A stretch of DNA of 64,000 bases from Glaciimonas sp. CA11.2 (lineage in GTDB: Bacteria; Pseudomonadota; Gammaproteobacteria; Burkholderiales; Burkholderiaceae_D): positions 3,534,001 to 3,598,000 of the forward strand of contig NZ_JAVIWL010000001.1 of assembly GCF_034314045.1 (NCBI RefSeq), given 5' to 3'. Below, piece after piece: positions 25,861 to 35,590 of this stretch. The notes under the pieces are model-generated. The model saw only the letters and a list, made by a program, of their open reading frames with translations, had not been told where the DNA came from and did no database searches. The position numbers and the translations under genes are program-made. Within the stretch, counting starts at the first letter, position 1. Each line of letters starts with the position of its first letter.

Positions 25861-27036
25861 ATGAAACATACTGGAAATCAGCGTTGGCGAGGCGGGTGGC
25901 GTAGCAAAAGTACCCGCAGCGCAATCTACCAGGTGATCGCGCTGGCAGCGGTGATCGCCATGGCGACATACCTGTTACACAACACGTTCACAAACATGCG
26001 TGCGCGTGGTGTTCAAAGCGGATTTGACTTCTTGTCGCAACCGGCCGGTTTTTCCATTAGTGAAACCTTACTCGTCTTCGATTCGAGCGACTCTTACCTG
26101 CGCGCTCTGATGGCAGGGCTGTTGAACACTATTCGCGTTGCAGTGCTTGGCTGTGTTCTGTCGACTATCGCCGGCACGCTGATCGGCATTGGCCGTCTCT
26201 CGCGCAACGTACTACTGCGAGGGCTTTGTGGTGCCTATGTGGAAGTTGTACGAAACGTGCCGTTGCTTCTTCAGCTGTTTACGCTCTACTTCCTGCTGAC
26301 TGAGCTGATGCCGTCGATTGATGCAGCACTGCACCCCATTGATGGTCTTTTCCTGAGCAAAAATGGCCTGCAATTCCCCTTGCCGAAATGGGATGCTGGC
26401 TATTGGGGAGTATTTGTTGGAGCCTTGGCTGCTGCGGTCGGCTGCTGTGCATGGCGCATTTATGCCAGACGGAAGCGAGAGGCGAATGGCCGTCGGTTGC
26501 CGGTATTAGTTCCGCTGATCTTGATTGTGATTATCTGTGTTGGTGCCGGATGGATGTTGGGTGGGGCACCACATGTGATGGATGTTCCGAGGCTAACAGA
26601 TGGGGTTATCGAAGGTGGTGCTGCGGTGACGCCAGAGTTTCTGACTATTCTGATCGGCTTGACGATCTATAACTCCGCGTTCATCGCAGAAATCGTACGC
26701 GGCGGCATTCAATCCGTGCCCTTTGGTCAGCACGAGGCTGCGGCAGCGCTGGGGTTGGGCCGGATATACGAATTGCGTTTTGTGCAGTTACCACAGGCAA
26801 TGCGCGTGATTGTTCCTCCGCTGACAAGCCAGTACATGAATCTGACCAAAAACTCGTCCCTTGCTATCGCGATTGGTTATCCCGACTTGGTCTCAGTGGC
26901 AAACACGACACTGAATCAGACGGGACGTGCCTTCGAATGCATTTCGCTTGTCATGGGGTGTTATTTGACGCTTTCGCTGGTGACGGCGGTCGGCATGAAT
27001 ATCTATAACAAACGGTCACTCATCAAGGAGCGCTGA
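25861..27036 (+). CDS. Amino-acid ABC transporter permease, AapQ-like
   Basis: A 391-residue inner-membrane permease of the HisMQ type with the long interrupted layout of AapQ: first membrane segment near residue 25, then a periplasmic loop with SGFDFLSQPAGFSISE, and transport helices before and after a large central insert. The EAA loop is visible as GQHEAAAALGLGRIYELRFVQLPQAMRVIVPP. The frame opens earlier (GTG 25810, inside the previous gene), but ATG 25861 is the sensible start, 19 bases after the binding-protein gene. Confidence 0.88.
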   Translation: MKHTGNQRWRGGWRSKSTRSAIYQVIALAAVIAMATYLLHNTFTNMRARGVQSGFDFLSQPAGFSISETLLVFDSSDSYLRALMAGLLNTIRVAVLGCVLSTIAGTLIGIGRLSRNVLLRGLCGAYVEVVRNVPLLLQLFTLYFLLTELMPSIDAALHPIDGLFLSKNGLQFPLPKWDAGYWGVFVGALAAAVGCCAWRIYARRKREANGRRLPVLVPLILIVIICVGAGWMLGGAPHVMDVPRLTDGVIEGGAAVTPEFLTILIGLTIYNSAFIAEIVRGGIQSVPFGQHEAAAALGLGRIYELRFVQLPQAMRVIVPPLTSQYMNLTKNSSLAIAIGYPDLVSVANTTLNQTGRAFECISLVMGCYLTLSLVTAVGMNIYNKRSLIKER

Positions 27037-27049
27037 AGTGGAGGGTATT

Positions 27050-28153
27050 ATGAAAAGCTCGTTTGCAGCAACTAGTGCGAAAGCCAGGACTTCCTCCCTG
27101 GGCAAGGCTTGGCTGTGGTGCAGAAAGAATCTGTTTGGCGGCTTGTTCAGCACCGTGGTTACTTGTGTCATTGCAGTTTTGGTGTTGTCGGTTCTTCCGT
27201 CTGCGTTCAACTGGGCTATTCGAAACGCCGTATTTGCGCCCGATAGCGCTGCGTGTCGGGCAGCTGCGGAACATGGCGCATGCTGGGGCGTTATAGCTGC
27301 CAAATACCGGATCGTGCTCTTTGGGCGTTATCCCTTTCCGGAGCAGTGGCGCCCGCTTATCGTAACGATTGCCCTTGTGCTTCTGCTCGTGTTGAGTTGC
27401 TGGAGAAGGATGTGGCACGCCAAATTGCTAGTGATCTGGTCGGTGACGCTTCTGTCAGCATTTTTTATGTTGCGCGGCGGGTTGTTTGGGCTCGAACCGG
27501 TTGAAACTGAGCGATGGGGCGGACTTCCACTGACTATGTTGTTGTCCATGGTGAGCCTTGGACTCTCGTTTCCTTTGGCTGTGATGATCGCGTTGGGGCG
27601 TCGATCCAGAATGCCGATAATCAAGGCACTTTGCGTCTTGTTTGTGGAGATTGTTCGAGGCGTACCGCTCATTTCGGTGTTGTTCATGGCGTCGTTCATG
27701 TTTCCTTTGTTATTGCCGCAAGGGATGAGCATCGATGTGCTTGTGCGGGTGCTGGTCGGATTGACGCTTTTTACCGGAGCCTATCTCGCCGAAGCAGTGC
27801 GGGCGGGGTTGCAGGCTATTCCGAAAGGACAAGTTGAGGCGGCTTGCGCAATTGGCCTTTCGACCTGGCAGACAAATAGCAAAATCGTCCTGCCGCAGGC
27901 ACTGCGTCTTGTCGTTCCTTCGATGATGAATACGCTGATCGGGACTTTCAAGGACACCTCTCTGGTGACGATTGTCGGACTCTTCGAACTGACAGGATCT
28001 CTCCAACTCTCCCTTGCCGATGCAGAGTGGCGGCGCTTCTATATTGAAGGGCAGCTATTCGTTGCGGCAATTTACTTTGTATTCTGCTTTTCCATGTCGC
28101 GCTACAGCCGTTGGATCGAGCACCATTTGAACCGTGGTACGCGCCGCCAATGA
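27050..28153 (+). CDS. Amino-acid ABC transporter permease, AapM-like
   Basis: A 367-residue permease partner of the preceding gene. The EAA loop reads [32 protein letters not shown], with an N-terminal extension of three hydrophobic segments typical of AapM. A GTG at 27038 is in frame, but the ATG at 27050 has GGAGGG five bases ahead and is chosen. The stop overlaps the ATPase start (ATGA), implying translational coupling. Confidence 0.88.
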   Translation: MKSSFAATSAKARTSSLGKAWLWCRKNLFGGLFSTVVTCVIAVLVLSVLPSAFNWAIRNAVFAPDSAACRAAAEHGACWGVIAAKYRIVLFGRYPFPEQWRPLIVTIALVLLLVLSCWRRMWHAKLLVIWSVTLLSAFFMLRGGLFGLEPVETERWGGLPLTMLLSMVSLGLSFPLAVMIALGRRSRMPIIKALCVLFVEIVRGVPLISVLFMASFMFPLLLPQGMSIDVLVRVLVGLTLFTGAYLAEAVRAGLQAIPKGQVEAACAIGLSTWQTNSKIVLPQALRLVVPSMMNTLIGTFKDTSLVTIVGLFELTGSLQLSLADAEWRRFYIEGQLFVAAIYFVFCFSMSRYSRWIEHHLNRGTRRQ

Positions 28154-28929
28154 CCTCTCAACCCACTCAATTCCTCGACAGCATGAAAATTGACCAACCG
28201 ATCATCGAATTTAACGGCGTCCATAAGTGGTACGGCGACTTTGAAGTGTTGCACAACATAAATCTGACTGTTCGCCGTGGTGAGCGTATCGTCGTGTGTG
28301 GACCATCGGGATCGGGCAAGTCGACGATGATTCGATGTATCAACCGGCTCGAAGAGCACCAGCAGGGAAGTCTCGTTGTCGACGGCACTGAGCTGACGGA
28401 TGATGTGCGCTCCATAGAGAGGGTCCGCAGGGATGTCGGCATGGTGTTTCAGCAGTTCAATTTGTTTCCCCATCTGACTGTTCTTGAGAATCTGACCCTG
28501 GCGCCGATATGGGTTGGCAAGGTGTCCAGGCGCGAGGCGGAGGAGCGCGCAATGCAGCAACTAAAGAGAGTCCGCATCGCCGAGCAAGCCGGGAAGTATC
28601 CGCTCCAGCTTTCAGGCGGACAGCAGCAGCGCGTGGCGATCGCGCGCGCGCTCTGCCTCTCGCCGAAGATAATGCTCTTTGATGAACCAACCTCAGCGCT
28701 CGACCCAGAGATGATTCAGGAGGTCCTGGATGTCATGGTTGAGTTGGCTGAAATGAAGATCACCATGCTTTGCGTCACCCATGAAATGTCGTTCGCAAAG
28801 GCTGTCGCTGATCGTGTCATTTTCATGGATCAAGGCCAGATAGTCGAACAGGCTGCACCGCGCGAATTCTTCGAAAACCCAAAAAACGAGCGTACCAAAG
28901 ACTTCCTTTCCAAAATCATCACCCATTAA
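28150..28929 (+). CDS. Amino-acid ABC transporter ATPase, AapP-like
   Basis: A 259-residue ATP-binding subunit of the polar amino acid importer group. Walker A is [12 protein letters not shown], the signature motif [15 protein letters not shown], and Walker [34 protein letters not shown] is a characteristic stretch after Walker A in this group. The ATG overlaps the permease stop by four bases. With the three preceding genes it forms a complete importer. Confidence 0.93.
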   Translation: MTSQPTQFLDSMKIDQPIIEFNGVHKWYGDFEVLHNINLTVRRGERIVVCGPSGSGKSTMIRCINRLEEHQQGSLVVDGTELTDDVRSIERVRRDVGMVFQQFNLFPHLTVLENLTLAPIWVGKVSRREAEERAMQQLKRVRIAEQAGKYPLQLSGGQQQRVAIARALCLSPKIMLFDEPTSALDPEMIQEVLDVMVELAEMKITMLCVTHEMSFAKAVADRVIFMDQGQIVEQAAPREFFENPKNERTKDFLSKIITH

Positions 28930-28972
28930 CGGCGTATGTACTGGCGCCTTGCACATTCAACTTGGAAAACTA

Positions 28973-29428
28973 ATGCGTATCTATAAAAAACTTCAGCAAC
29001 TTGACATCACGTTGCCGCCGGTGGCGATGCCGGTCGCAGCGTACGTCCCTTTCGTGCAAACGGGTAATCTGATCTTCCTGAGCGGGCAGATCGCTAAGAA
29101 GAATGGTCAGGCCTGGATAGGTCAACTCGGAGCTGCGATATCGATTGAGGAAGGTAAGTTGGCGGCGAGGGCGGCAATGATCGATCTCTTGGGCACGTTG
29201 CATGTCGCGACAGGCGATCTGGACCGCGTTAAGCGAATTGTCAAACTGACCTCACTCGTCAATTCGACCGGCATTTTCACCGATCATCACTTGGTGACCA
29301 ACGGCGCAAGCGAGCTGCTTGTTGCGGTTTTTGGCGAGGCCGGTGCGCATGCGCGAGCGGCGCTTGGCGTTGCGCAACTACCTTTCGGCGCCTGCGTAGA
29401 AATCGACCTAATTGTTGAAATTGAATGA
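28973..29428 (+). CDS. RidA-family protein (second copy in the window)
   Basis: A 151-residue YjgF-type protein, about 20 residues longer than classical RidA. It shows FLSGQIAKKNGQAWIGQLG, then HHLVTNGASELLVAVFGEAG and AHARAALGVAQLPFGACVEI, the last with the conserved arginine position. This VirR/RidA-7-like longer form occurs in amino-acid catabolic operons. A role in hydrolysing an enamine or imine made by the neighbouring enzymes is likely. ATG 28973 has CTTGGAAAAC as a weak RBS. Confidence 0.85.
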   Translation: MRIYKKLQQLDITLPPVAMPVAAYVPFVQTGNLIFLSGQIAKKNGQAWIGQLGAAISIEEGKLAARAAMIDLLGTLHVATGDLDRVKRIVKLTSLVNSTGIFTDHHLVTNGASELLVAVFGEAGAHARAALGVAQLPFGACVEIDLIVEIE

Positions 29429-29598
29429 AGCGTGCAGGATTTGCATGCTGCGCTGTTCGAACGGTGCTGCGCAACTTGCATTTATCTGTAAATAAGATTT
29501 CTGTCGCTCCGATCAATACACCGTAGCCGATGGGCAGCTTTCAGACAGCGATCTGACAATGAGACGTCTTTTAAATATCCTCTATATTTCACACACAA

Positions 29599-30606
29599 AT
29601 GAAGATTCAAATTGATACGGCATTGAGCTATTGCAAGTCGGTCCTGGTAGCGCTTGGAACCAGCGATTTACATGCTCATATCGTGGCCAGCCATTTGGTT
29701 GAGTCTGATACCAAGGGAGTCCGATCACACGGCTTGTTGAGGTTGTTGCGTTATGTCGATCAGATTGAAACTGGCTATATAGATAACCGCGCAACACCGG
29801 TCATTAAGATACTGAGCACGGGGCTTGTTCAAGTAGACGCGCGAAGAACGTGGGGAATCCTGGCACTTAACGATCTTGTTCCCGTCCTCGCCGAGAATGC
29901 AAGGCTTTATGGTATTGCGGGTGGTTCGGTGATCAACTGTGCGCACACCGGCCGGATCGGCGCATTTACCGAGGCCCTGGCGAAGGACTTCATGTGGGCA
30001 CAGATCTTTGGAGGCGGCGCAAATCAGCGACTCCGCGAGGTTGCGCCTTTTGGCGGAGCCAAGGCAGAGTTCGATACGAATCCCTATTCGATCAGCGCTC
30101 CGCTGTCAGAGAATCAAGTCAGCACTATCGATTTCGCCACTTCCGCGACGGCCCAAGGAAAGCTCCTTGTCCACCGGACCAATCGTAAGCCAGTACCAGA
30201 TGGCTGGCTGATCGACAAAGAGGGAAATCCTTCCAATGATCCAGAGTCGTTCTATGAGGGCGGGGCACTCCTGTCGTCCGGTGCGCACAAGGGATATGGA
30301 ATGGCATTTCTCGCCGAGCTATTCGGTGAAGCCGCGTTGGGCACGCCGCATGAACTGAACTGGTTTGCGGTCGCTGTTGACCTGAAGCGATTCTCGGCGC
30401 AGGAGGAATATTTTTCTCGCTCTGAGAAGTTGAAGAAGAAAATAGAACAGAGCCCACCCGCAACAGGGGTGGCTAAAGTCATGTGGCCGGGTCAGCCTGA
30501 ACTTGAAACGGCAGAGTCAACATGTGCAAAGGGCTCTATTGAATATTCCGATCTGGAGTTTTCCAAACTGTCTATCCTCGGTTTTCGATTTGGAGTCAGG
30601 TTGTGA
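29599..30606 (+). CDS. Ldh_2-family NAD(P)-dependent dehydrogenase
   Basis: A 335-residue oxidoreductase of the malate/L-lactate dehydrogenase-like family (distinct from classical LDH) that includes sulfolactate and ureidoglycolate dehydrogenases and pyrroline-2-carboxylate reductase. The signature ESDTKGVRSHGLLRL is near residue 35, the NADH-binding GGAKAEFDTNPYSISAPL and IDFATSATAQGKLLVHR in the middle, and GGALLSSGAHKGYGMAFLAE late. It starts after a 170-base gap without a visible terminator. Its stop overlaps a possible GTG start of the next gene. Confidence 0.88.
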   Translation: MKIQIDTALSYCKSVLVALGTSDLHAHIVASHLVESDTKGVRSHGLLRLLRYVDQIETGYIDNRATPVIKILSTGLVQVDARRTWGILALNDLVPVLAENARLYGIAGGSVINCAHTGRIGAFTEALAKDFMWAQIFGGGANQRLREVAPFGGAKAEFDTNPYSISAPLSENQVSTIDFATSATAQGKLLVHRTNRKPVPDGWLIDKEGNPSNDPESFYEGGALLSSGAHKGYGMAFLAELFGEAALGTPHELNWFAVAVDLKRFSAQEEYFSRSEKLKKKIEQSPPATGVAKVMWPGQPELETAESTCAKGSIEYSDLEFSKLSILGFRFGVRL

Positions 30607-30635
30607 ATGCGCCTTTTACGGGGGAGACTTCACGC

Positions 30636-31847
30636 ATGCGAAAACAGAAATTATTGGAGCGTCAATTCCTTTGTCTCGCCGACTTCGAAAAGGCCGCAAA
30701 ACGACATCTCCCCCAGCCATTCTTCGAGTACATTGCCGGTGGAGCAGAGACTAACCAATCGTTGCGCGACAATGCGGCTGTCTTTTCCGAATACGGGTTC
30801 ATTCCGCGCTATATGGTCGACGTCCGACGCCGCGATACTAGCGTATCTTTACTTGGTCGCAAGTACGATGCGCCTTTCGGCATAGCACCTATGGGAATCG
30901 CGGCACTGTGGGCTTACCGCGGCGACATTGTGCTTGCACGCGCTGCTCGTCGAGCAAACATCCCAATGATATTGAGTGGCTCCTCTCTTATTGCGCTCGA
31001 AGAGATCGCGCGCGAGAATGAAGATGCCTGGTTTCAAGCGTATCTTCCTGGCGACGACGAAGGTGTCATTCAACTCGTTGAGCGCGCCAGCGCCGCAGGT
31101 TATCGCGTGCTTGTAATCACCGCAGATTGCCCGGTGGGCGCAAACAGGGAGAATAATGTGAGGGCAGGCTTTTCCACGCCAGTACGACCAAGCCTGAAGC
31201 TGGCCTGGCAAGGCCTGATGCATCCGCGCTGGACCTTTGGGACTTTCTTGAGAACGCTGGCGAGCCACGGTATGCCCCATTTTGAAAACAATCATGTAGG
31301 TAGAGGTGTGCCAATTTTCTCATCTACACTGGAGCGAGATCTGGGCGAACGAGCACACATTAATTGGCGCCACCTTGAGGCGATACGCCGACTTTGGCGA
31401 GGTCAACTGGTGGTCAAAGGACTGTTGGATGTTCGTGACGCAAAAACTGCGGTAGGCCTGGGAGCCGATGCTATTGTTGTATCTAACCACGGCGGAAGGC
31501 AGTTGGATGGTGCTATTTCCCCATTGCGAGTACTGCCGAGAATAGTATCGGCGTGCCCAGAAACTCCTATTATTTTCGACAGCGGACTTAGACGAGGAAG
31601 TGACGTTCTTAAGGCGCTTGCGCTTGGTGCCAGGTTCGTCCTGTTGGGGCGGTCGTTCGCCTACGCCGCCTCCGTGGCGGGCGAGGAGGGCGTGATGAGG
31701 GCAGTACACATTCTTAAAGATGAAGTATCTCGAAATATGGCACTCATGGGTTTATCTTCTCTCGGCGAACTGAATGACAGTTTCCTTGAACGAATTCACG
31801 GTCATGATCTCGGTGTACGGTACAATGTCGACAATGTACACATTTAA
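30636..31847 (+). CDS. FMN-dependent alpha-hydroxy-acid oxidase/dehydrogenase
   Basis: A 403-residue flavoenzyme of the LldD/glycolate oxidase/mandelate dehydrogenase family, oxidising an (S)-2-hydroxy acid to the 2-keto acid. It shows FFEYIAGGAETNQSLRDN near the start, FGIAPMGIAAL, the active-site SNHGGRQLDGAISPLRVLP with catalytic His, and the FMN-phosphate loop DSGLRRGSDVLKALALGA. GTG 30603, overlapping the previous stop, is an alternative start; ATG 30636 is preferred because GGGGGAG lies nine bases before it. It pairs with the Ldh-type enzyme, so both hydroxy-acid stereoisomers could be handled. Confidence 0.9.
   Translation: MRKQKLLERQFLCLADFEKAAKRHLPQPFFEYIAGGAETNQSLRDNAAVFSEYGFIPRYMVDVRRRDTSVSLLGRKYDAPFGIAPMGIAALWAYRGDIVLARAARRANIPMILSGSSLIALEEIARENEDAWFQAYLPGDDEGVIQLVERASAAGYRVLVITADCPVGANRENNVRAGFSTPVRPSLKLAWQGLMHPRWTFGTFLRTLASHGMPHFENNHVGRGVPIFSSTLERDLGERAHINWRHLEAIRRLWRGQLVVKGLLDVRDAKTAVGLGADAIVVSNHGGRQLDGAISPLRVLPRIVSACPETPIIFDSGLRRGSDVLKALALGARFVLLGRSFAYAASVAGEEGVMRAVHILKDEVSRNMALMGLSSLGELNDSFLERIHGHDLGVRYNVDNVHI
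31820..31839. promoter_or_regulatory. TGTCGACA palindrome before the GntR gene
   Basis: A 20-bp dyad GTACAATGTCGACAATGTAC, palindromic at 18 of 20 positions, lies inside the last codons of the oxidase gene and 17 bases before the regulator start. Its core TGTCGACA matches the site at 22563-22570 before the operon, suggesting that both bind the GntR product. Confidence 0.55.
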
Positions 31848-31856
31848 GAATTAACT

Positions 31857-32534
31857 ATGGCTCTTCACCTCTCATCTCGATCCTCTCTTGCTGACGGGGT
31901 TACCGAAGCCTTGCGCAATGCGATTTTGGACGGCTCATTAAAAGCAGGAGCACTGCTTCAAGAACCAGCGATAGCCAAGGAACTCAGTGTCAGCCGTTCT
32001 CCTGTACGCGAAGCCCTCATTCAGTTAGAGCGCGAAAATCTCGTTTTCAGTAGCCCAAACCGTTCAACTGTGGTGCGGCGTCCGACAGCTGAGGAAATTT
32101 ATCAGATCTATACGATACGTGCGGCATTGGAAGGTATTGCAGCTAGTTGGGCAGCGCAACGTTCCACTCCAAAACTCGTCGCATCATTACGTGACGCAGC
32201 CGCGATATTGAATGATCGTCTTGTCGGTGTTGAGCCAAGCAAGAAGGATGCGGCTCGCATGGGGATTGAATTTCATGCGGCGATTGCCGAAGCTTCGCAA
32301 TCCATAGAGCTACAGAGAGTCCTTCAAAGCCTGCGAAACCAAATACAGCTTGTGATGGTGGGCGGCTTGGCTAGCTTATCGAACCCTCGTGCCGAGACCG
32401 TGCACGCAGAACACCTTGAGCTCATTGCGGCGATCGCAGAGAAAAATAGCGGTCTTGCGGAAAAATTAGCCAACGAGCACGTTCTTAGTGCGCGTGACAG
32501 GTTGGTACATGCTAATGCTGAGTTGGTTGAATAA
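31857..32534 (+). CDS. GntR-family regulator, FCD subfamily
   Basis: A 225-residue regulator. The winged helix reads VTEALRNAILDGSLKAGALL, IAKELSVSRSPVREALIQLE, then the wing SSPNRSTVVRRPT. The C-terminal FCD domain has the acidic/His ligand-binding helices with YTIRAALEGIAASWAA, GIEFHAAIAEAS and EHLELIAAIAEKN. FCD regulators respond to carboxylic acids and usually repress the adjacent catabolic operon; it is the last gene of the set and begins 10 bases after the oxidase stop. Confidence 0.9.
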   Translation: MALHLSSRSSLADGVTEALRNAILDGSLKAGALLQEPAIAKELSVSRSPVREALIQLERENLVFSSPNRSTVVRRPTAEEIYQIYTIRAALEGIAASWAAQRSTPKLVASLRDAAAILNDRLVGVEPSKKDAARMGIEFHAAIAEASQSIELQRVLQSLRNQIQLVMVGGLASLSNPRAETVHAEHLELIAAIAEKNSGLAEKLANEHVLSARDRLVHANAELVE

Positions 32535-32768
32535 GGCGCATGTTTGCGTTACTTTTACCCTCAGTTTCTTACTGAGACGCGGTATCAGCAATTCAACGAT
32601 TCTATGATCGCAGAGATGAAATCGCCAATGCCAAATAAAGCACGTGGCACGGCAGACCTTACGCGGTAGTCTAAGGACTCAAAAACCTGCCTGACATGGT
32701 GGGCCCACGCTATCTGATCCGGCCCATCAGCCTTTATGGTAGGAAACCTACCCGGCACGTAGTTCTAT
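32535..32768. other. Non-coding stretch before the transposase remnant
   Basis: Short region without a supported gene. The part from about 32660 may already belong to the decayed ISKra4-type element, since the coding-like sequence continues leftward in broken frames. Confidence 0.35.
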
Positions 32769-32961
32769 TTGGCCGTCAACAAAAAATGTCTGGCCAATTA
32801 TGGCTGGCGTTATCGGCGCGGCATGCCCATCAGTAGCAGTATTGCAGCGTCCGCGGTCAACGAAGGGATTCGCTTGGGTTGTCCAAAGAAGCGCCAAATG
32901 CGAAGGACCGATAAAGGTGTCCGCTTACCGGTGCAGGTCTGTGCGGTGGTCTTGAACGGCG
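32769..32961 (+). pseudogene. ISKra4-like transposase, C-terminal fragment (left part)
   Basis: The plus-strand reading NKKCLANYGWRYRRGMPISS, SSIAASAVNEGIRLG and KKRQMRRTDKGVRLPVQVCA resembles the C-terminal part of ISKra4-family transposases. It is cut at 32961 by the IS21 element. Joining the two flanks restores VVLNGELVSRK, so the fragment once continued into 35591. The N-terminal two thirds are missing, so this is a dead copy. Confidence 0.6.
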
Positions 32962-33053
32962 TGCGTATTCTGGTCAACGTGACCGCTCATTCTGGCCGAT
33001 CGTGACCGCTGCGCCTGCGATGTTGTTACGCGGTTAAATTGTAATGTCTGCGG

Positions 33054-33839
33054 TCACGATGGGTCGATAGTTTTCTCCTTTTTGCTGGTTTTAGGTCGTT
33101 CTGCGCCACGCAGTGAATCGCCGGTCAGTGTCAGCCGATGATTGCGCTGCAGAATGCGGTCCAGGATGGCGTCGGCAATAGTGGCGTCGCCAATCCAGGC
33201 ATGCCAATGGTCAACAGGAAGTTGACTGGTAATAATCGTCGCTCTGTTTGCCGCCCGGTCGTCAATCATCTCCAGCAAGTCGGAACGGGTCGTGCTGTCG
33301 ATCGCGCCCATGCCCCAGTCATCAAGTACCAAGACATCGATCTTGGCGAGTTGGAGCAGCCATTTCCCAAAGCTGCCGCTGCCGTGCCGGATGCGTAGTT
33401 CTTCCTGTAGACGGGGTACGCGTTGATAAACAGCAGAGTATCCGCGCCGACAGGCGTACTGTGCCAGTGCGCAGGCCAGCCACGATTTGCCAGCACCGGT
33501 CGGTCCGGTAATGAGAATGCTGTGGCCAGCACTGACCCAATCTCCCAGCGCCAGACTCATCACTTCACGGCGGTCGATGCCACGCCCCGAGCGGGCATCA
33601 ATGTCTTCAATCGCCGCTTGTGCGTATTTCAGGTGGGCGTTCTTAAGCAGGCGCAGGAGCTTGCGGTCATTGCGGCAATGGACTTCGCGATCAACCAAGA
33701 GTGCCAGACGTTCCTCGAAACTCATCGCCGCCATACTGGCCTGCGTCAATTGTTCCTCCAGTCCGGTCGCTAAGCCATCGAGTTTTAAGGTCCGCAATTG
33801 GGCCAGAGTGGTATGCATCATCATCGTTGACATCCTCAT
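33054..33839 (-). CDS. istB: IS21-family helper ATPase IstB
   Basis: A 261-residue AAA+ ATPase that helps IstA select targets. Walker A is ITGPTGAGKSWLACALA and Walker B VLVLDDWGMGA, with the family's RVPRLQEELRIRHG and SQLPVDHWHAWIGD segments. The start overlaps the istA stop, as usual for IS21 elements, where IstB is made by coupled translation. Confidence 0.93.
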   Translation of the reverse strand: MRMSTMMMHTTLAQLRTLKLDGLATGLEEQLTQASMAAMSFEERLALLVDREVHCRNDRKLLRLLKNAHLKYAQAAIEDIDARSGRGIDRREVMSLALGDWVSAGHSILITGPTGAGKSWLACALAQYACRRGYSAVYQRVPRLQEELRIRHGSGSFGKWLLQLAKIDVLVLDDWGMGAIDSTTRSDLLEMIDDRAANRATIITSQLPVDHWHAWIGDATIADAILDRILQRNHRLTLTGDSLRGAERPKTSKKEKTIDPS

Positions 33840-35338
33840 TGATAGTAATCAGGGCCACGCACATGGGCATGGTCAGGACTGACCCAATCGCCAACTGGGG
33901 CACACGGTGTGCGATCACGGTTATTTTTGAGAATGTCACGGACGTGGCGGTATTGGCAGGCACCGAGCTGTAAGGCCAGCATGCATCCTGCTTCAAGACG
34001 TGGCTTGCCGTAGCGCTTGGCCAATGACAGCAGACCAAGACAGGCACGGTAGCCGTGCTCGGGATGTCTGTTCTCGGCCATCAGACGCGTCACCGCCTCC
34101 GCTGTCGCCGTACCGATGGTCTGTCCCCAGTGAATCAGTCGCTGTGGCGTCCATTCCAATTGCGCACGATGCGCCACCGGCATATGCAGGGTGTCGGTGG
34201 TGAACCCGCCTTCGCCACTGTTGCGCGGATGACTGGCGACACGTTGACCGCGATGCAGGATTTCCACTGTCGTCGCTGTCATCCGGGCTTCCAGCACCTG
34301 ACCGACCAGGGCTTGCGGCACACTGTAGTGATGGCGGCCGATCTCAACGTGGTAATCGTTATGCACCCTGACAGTCTTGAAATGCGCCATCTCATAACAT
34401 TGCAATGGCAAAGGCCGTAGCGCCGGGACATCGAGTTGGGCAAACGCACTGGCGCGACTACCGGGTAGCTTCTGAAACGGCTTATCGTTAAGTACGCTCA
34501 GCAGCGGTGCGATGGCGACATCGACCTCGTGGACGCTGCTAAATTGCTGATGTCGCAGACGCGCCATGATCCAGCGCTCGACGATCTGCACTGCTGATTC
34601 GGCCTTCGCTTTATCCTGAGGATGACGCGGACGGGCTGGCAAGATGGAGGTGCCGTAGTGGCGCGCAAAATCGCGTACGGTGTCGTTACTGCGTGGTTCG
34701 TAGCGATTGGCGTCGGCGATCATAGCCTTCGGATTATCGGGAACAATCAACTGCGGTACCCCGCCGAAGAAGCGCAGCGCACGCGCTGTCGAAGTGAGCC
34801 AGTCGGCCATCGTCTCACGCGGCGTAGCACAGGCATAGGTGTAGCTCGATGCGCCCAGAGCAGCGACGAAGATGTGGGCACGGCTACCATCAGTGAGACC
34901 GATAGTCGGACCAGCATAATCAATGAACAGTTTCTCGCCAGCCCGGTGAATCTGGCGCATAGAGCGTTTGAGCTGTTTGGCAAACTGCCGGTAATTCACG
35001 CAGAACTGTGAGTAGGCATAGGTCTGGTGCTGGGCATAATCGGCACGATACTCTTCCCATAGCAACATCAGCGTCATCCCCTTGCGCCGCAGTTCGTGAT
35101 GCAGCCTGGCGTAATCTGGCTGGACATGGTCTCGGGTCCGTTCTGGCGTGACCAAAAGCCGGTGCGCCAACTCGGTGTCGTCTACATCTTGCACCGCCGA
35201 CCAGTCCAAACCGGCAACGGCGGCCAGGCCGACATACTTGGTGACGACTCCTTTTGAAATCCCCAGTGCTGCGGCAATCTGCTGGTGCGATAGTTTGGCA
35301 TCCAGTTTTAAACGTAATACGTCTTTTATCTTACGCAT
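33836..35338 (-). CDS. istA: IS21-family transposase IstA
   Basis: A 500-residue DDE transposase. The N-terminal helix-turn-helix region starts MRKIKDVLRLKLDAKLSHQQ and continues AAALGISKGVVTKYVGLA. The RNase H-like core has catalytic Asp in LFIDYAGPTIGLTD, the second Asp in LIVPDNPKAMI and Glu in DKAKAESAVQIVERW. The open frame extends to 35437, but the ATG at 35338 gives the family-like N-terminus. Confidence 0.93.
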   Translation of the reverse strand: MRKIKDVLRLKLDAKLSHQQIAAALGISKGVVTKYVGLAAVAGLDWSAVQDVDDTELAHRLLVTPERTRDHVQPDYARLHHELRRKGMTLMLLWEEYRADYAQHQTYAYSQFCVNYRQFAKQLKRSMRQIHRAGEKLFIDYAGPTIGLTDGSRAHIFVAALGASSYTYACATPRETMADWLTSTARALRFFGGVPQLIVPDNPKAMIADANRYEPRSNDTVRDFARHYGTSILPARPRHPQDKAKAESAVQIVERWIMARLRHQQFSSVHEVDVAIAPLLSVLNDKPFQKLPGSRASAFAQLDVPALRPLPLQCYEMAHFKTVRVHNDYHVEIGRHHYSVPQALVGQVLEARMTATTVEILHRGQRVASHPRNSGEGGFTTDTLHMPVAHRAQLEWTPQRLIHWGQTIGTATAEAVTRLMAENRHPEHGYRACLGLLSLAKRYGKPRLEAGCMLALQLGACQYRHVRDILKNNRDRTPCAPVGDWVSPDHAHVRGPDYYQ

Positions 35339-35590
35339 AGTGATCCTTTGTACGGGCACGTTGTCTCCAGACAAACTGGAAGCGTACCCGTTCGGTTGCT
35401 CTATGCGTAACATCATCACGGTGCTGTACGACACCATTCCGGTATCGTGACCGATGATTCTGCTATCGTGACCGCCGATTCTGGTCGGGCTTGAAATCGG
35501 TCACGATAGACCGGAATGAGCGGTCACGATGCGCCAGAATGGTCGGTCACGATAGACCAGAATCGGTGGTCACGATCGGCCAGAATACCC

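Larger units (their letters stand above)
32962..35590 (-). mobile_element. IS21-family insertion sequence (first copy)
   Basis: About 2.63 kb, with istA and istB on the minus strand. Its ends begin TGCGTATTCTGG on the left and, on the opposite strand at the right, TGGGTATTCTGG, giving the 5'-TG...CA-3' ends of IS21. The flanking ACGGCG at 32956-32961 and 35591-35596 is a likely 6-bp target duplication. Both ends carry multiple copies of CGGTCACGA, e.g. 35498, 35521, 35544 and inverted at 35445 and 35466, as expected of IstA-binding arrays. Both genes look intact, so it may be active. Confidence 0.88.
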
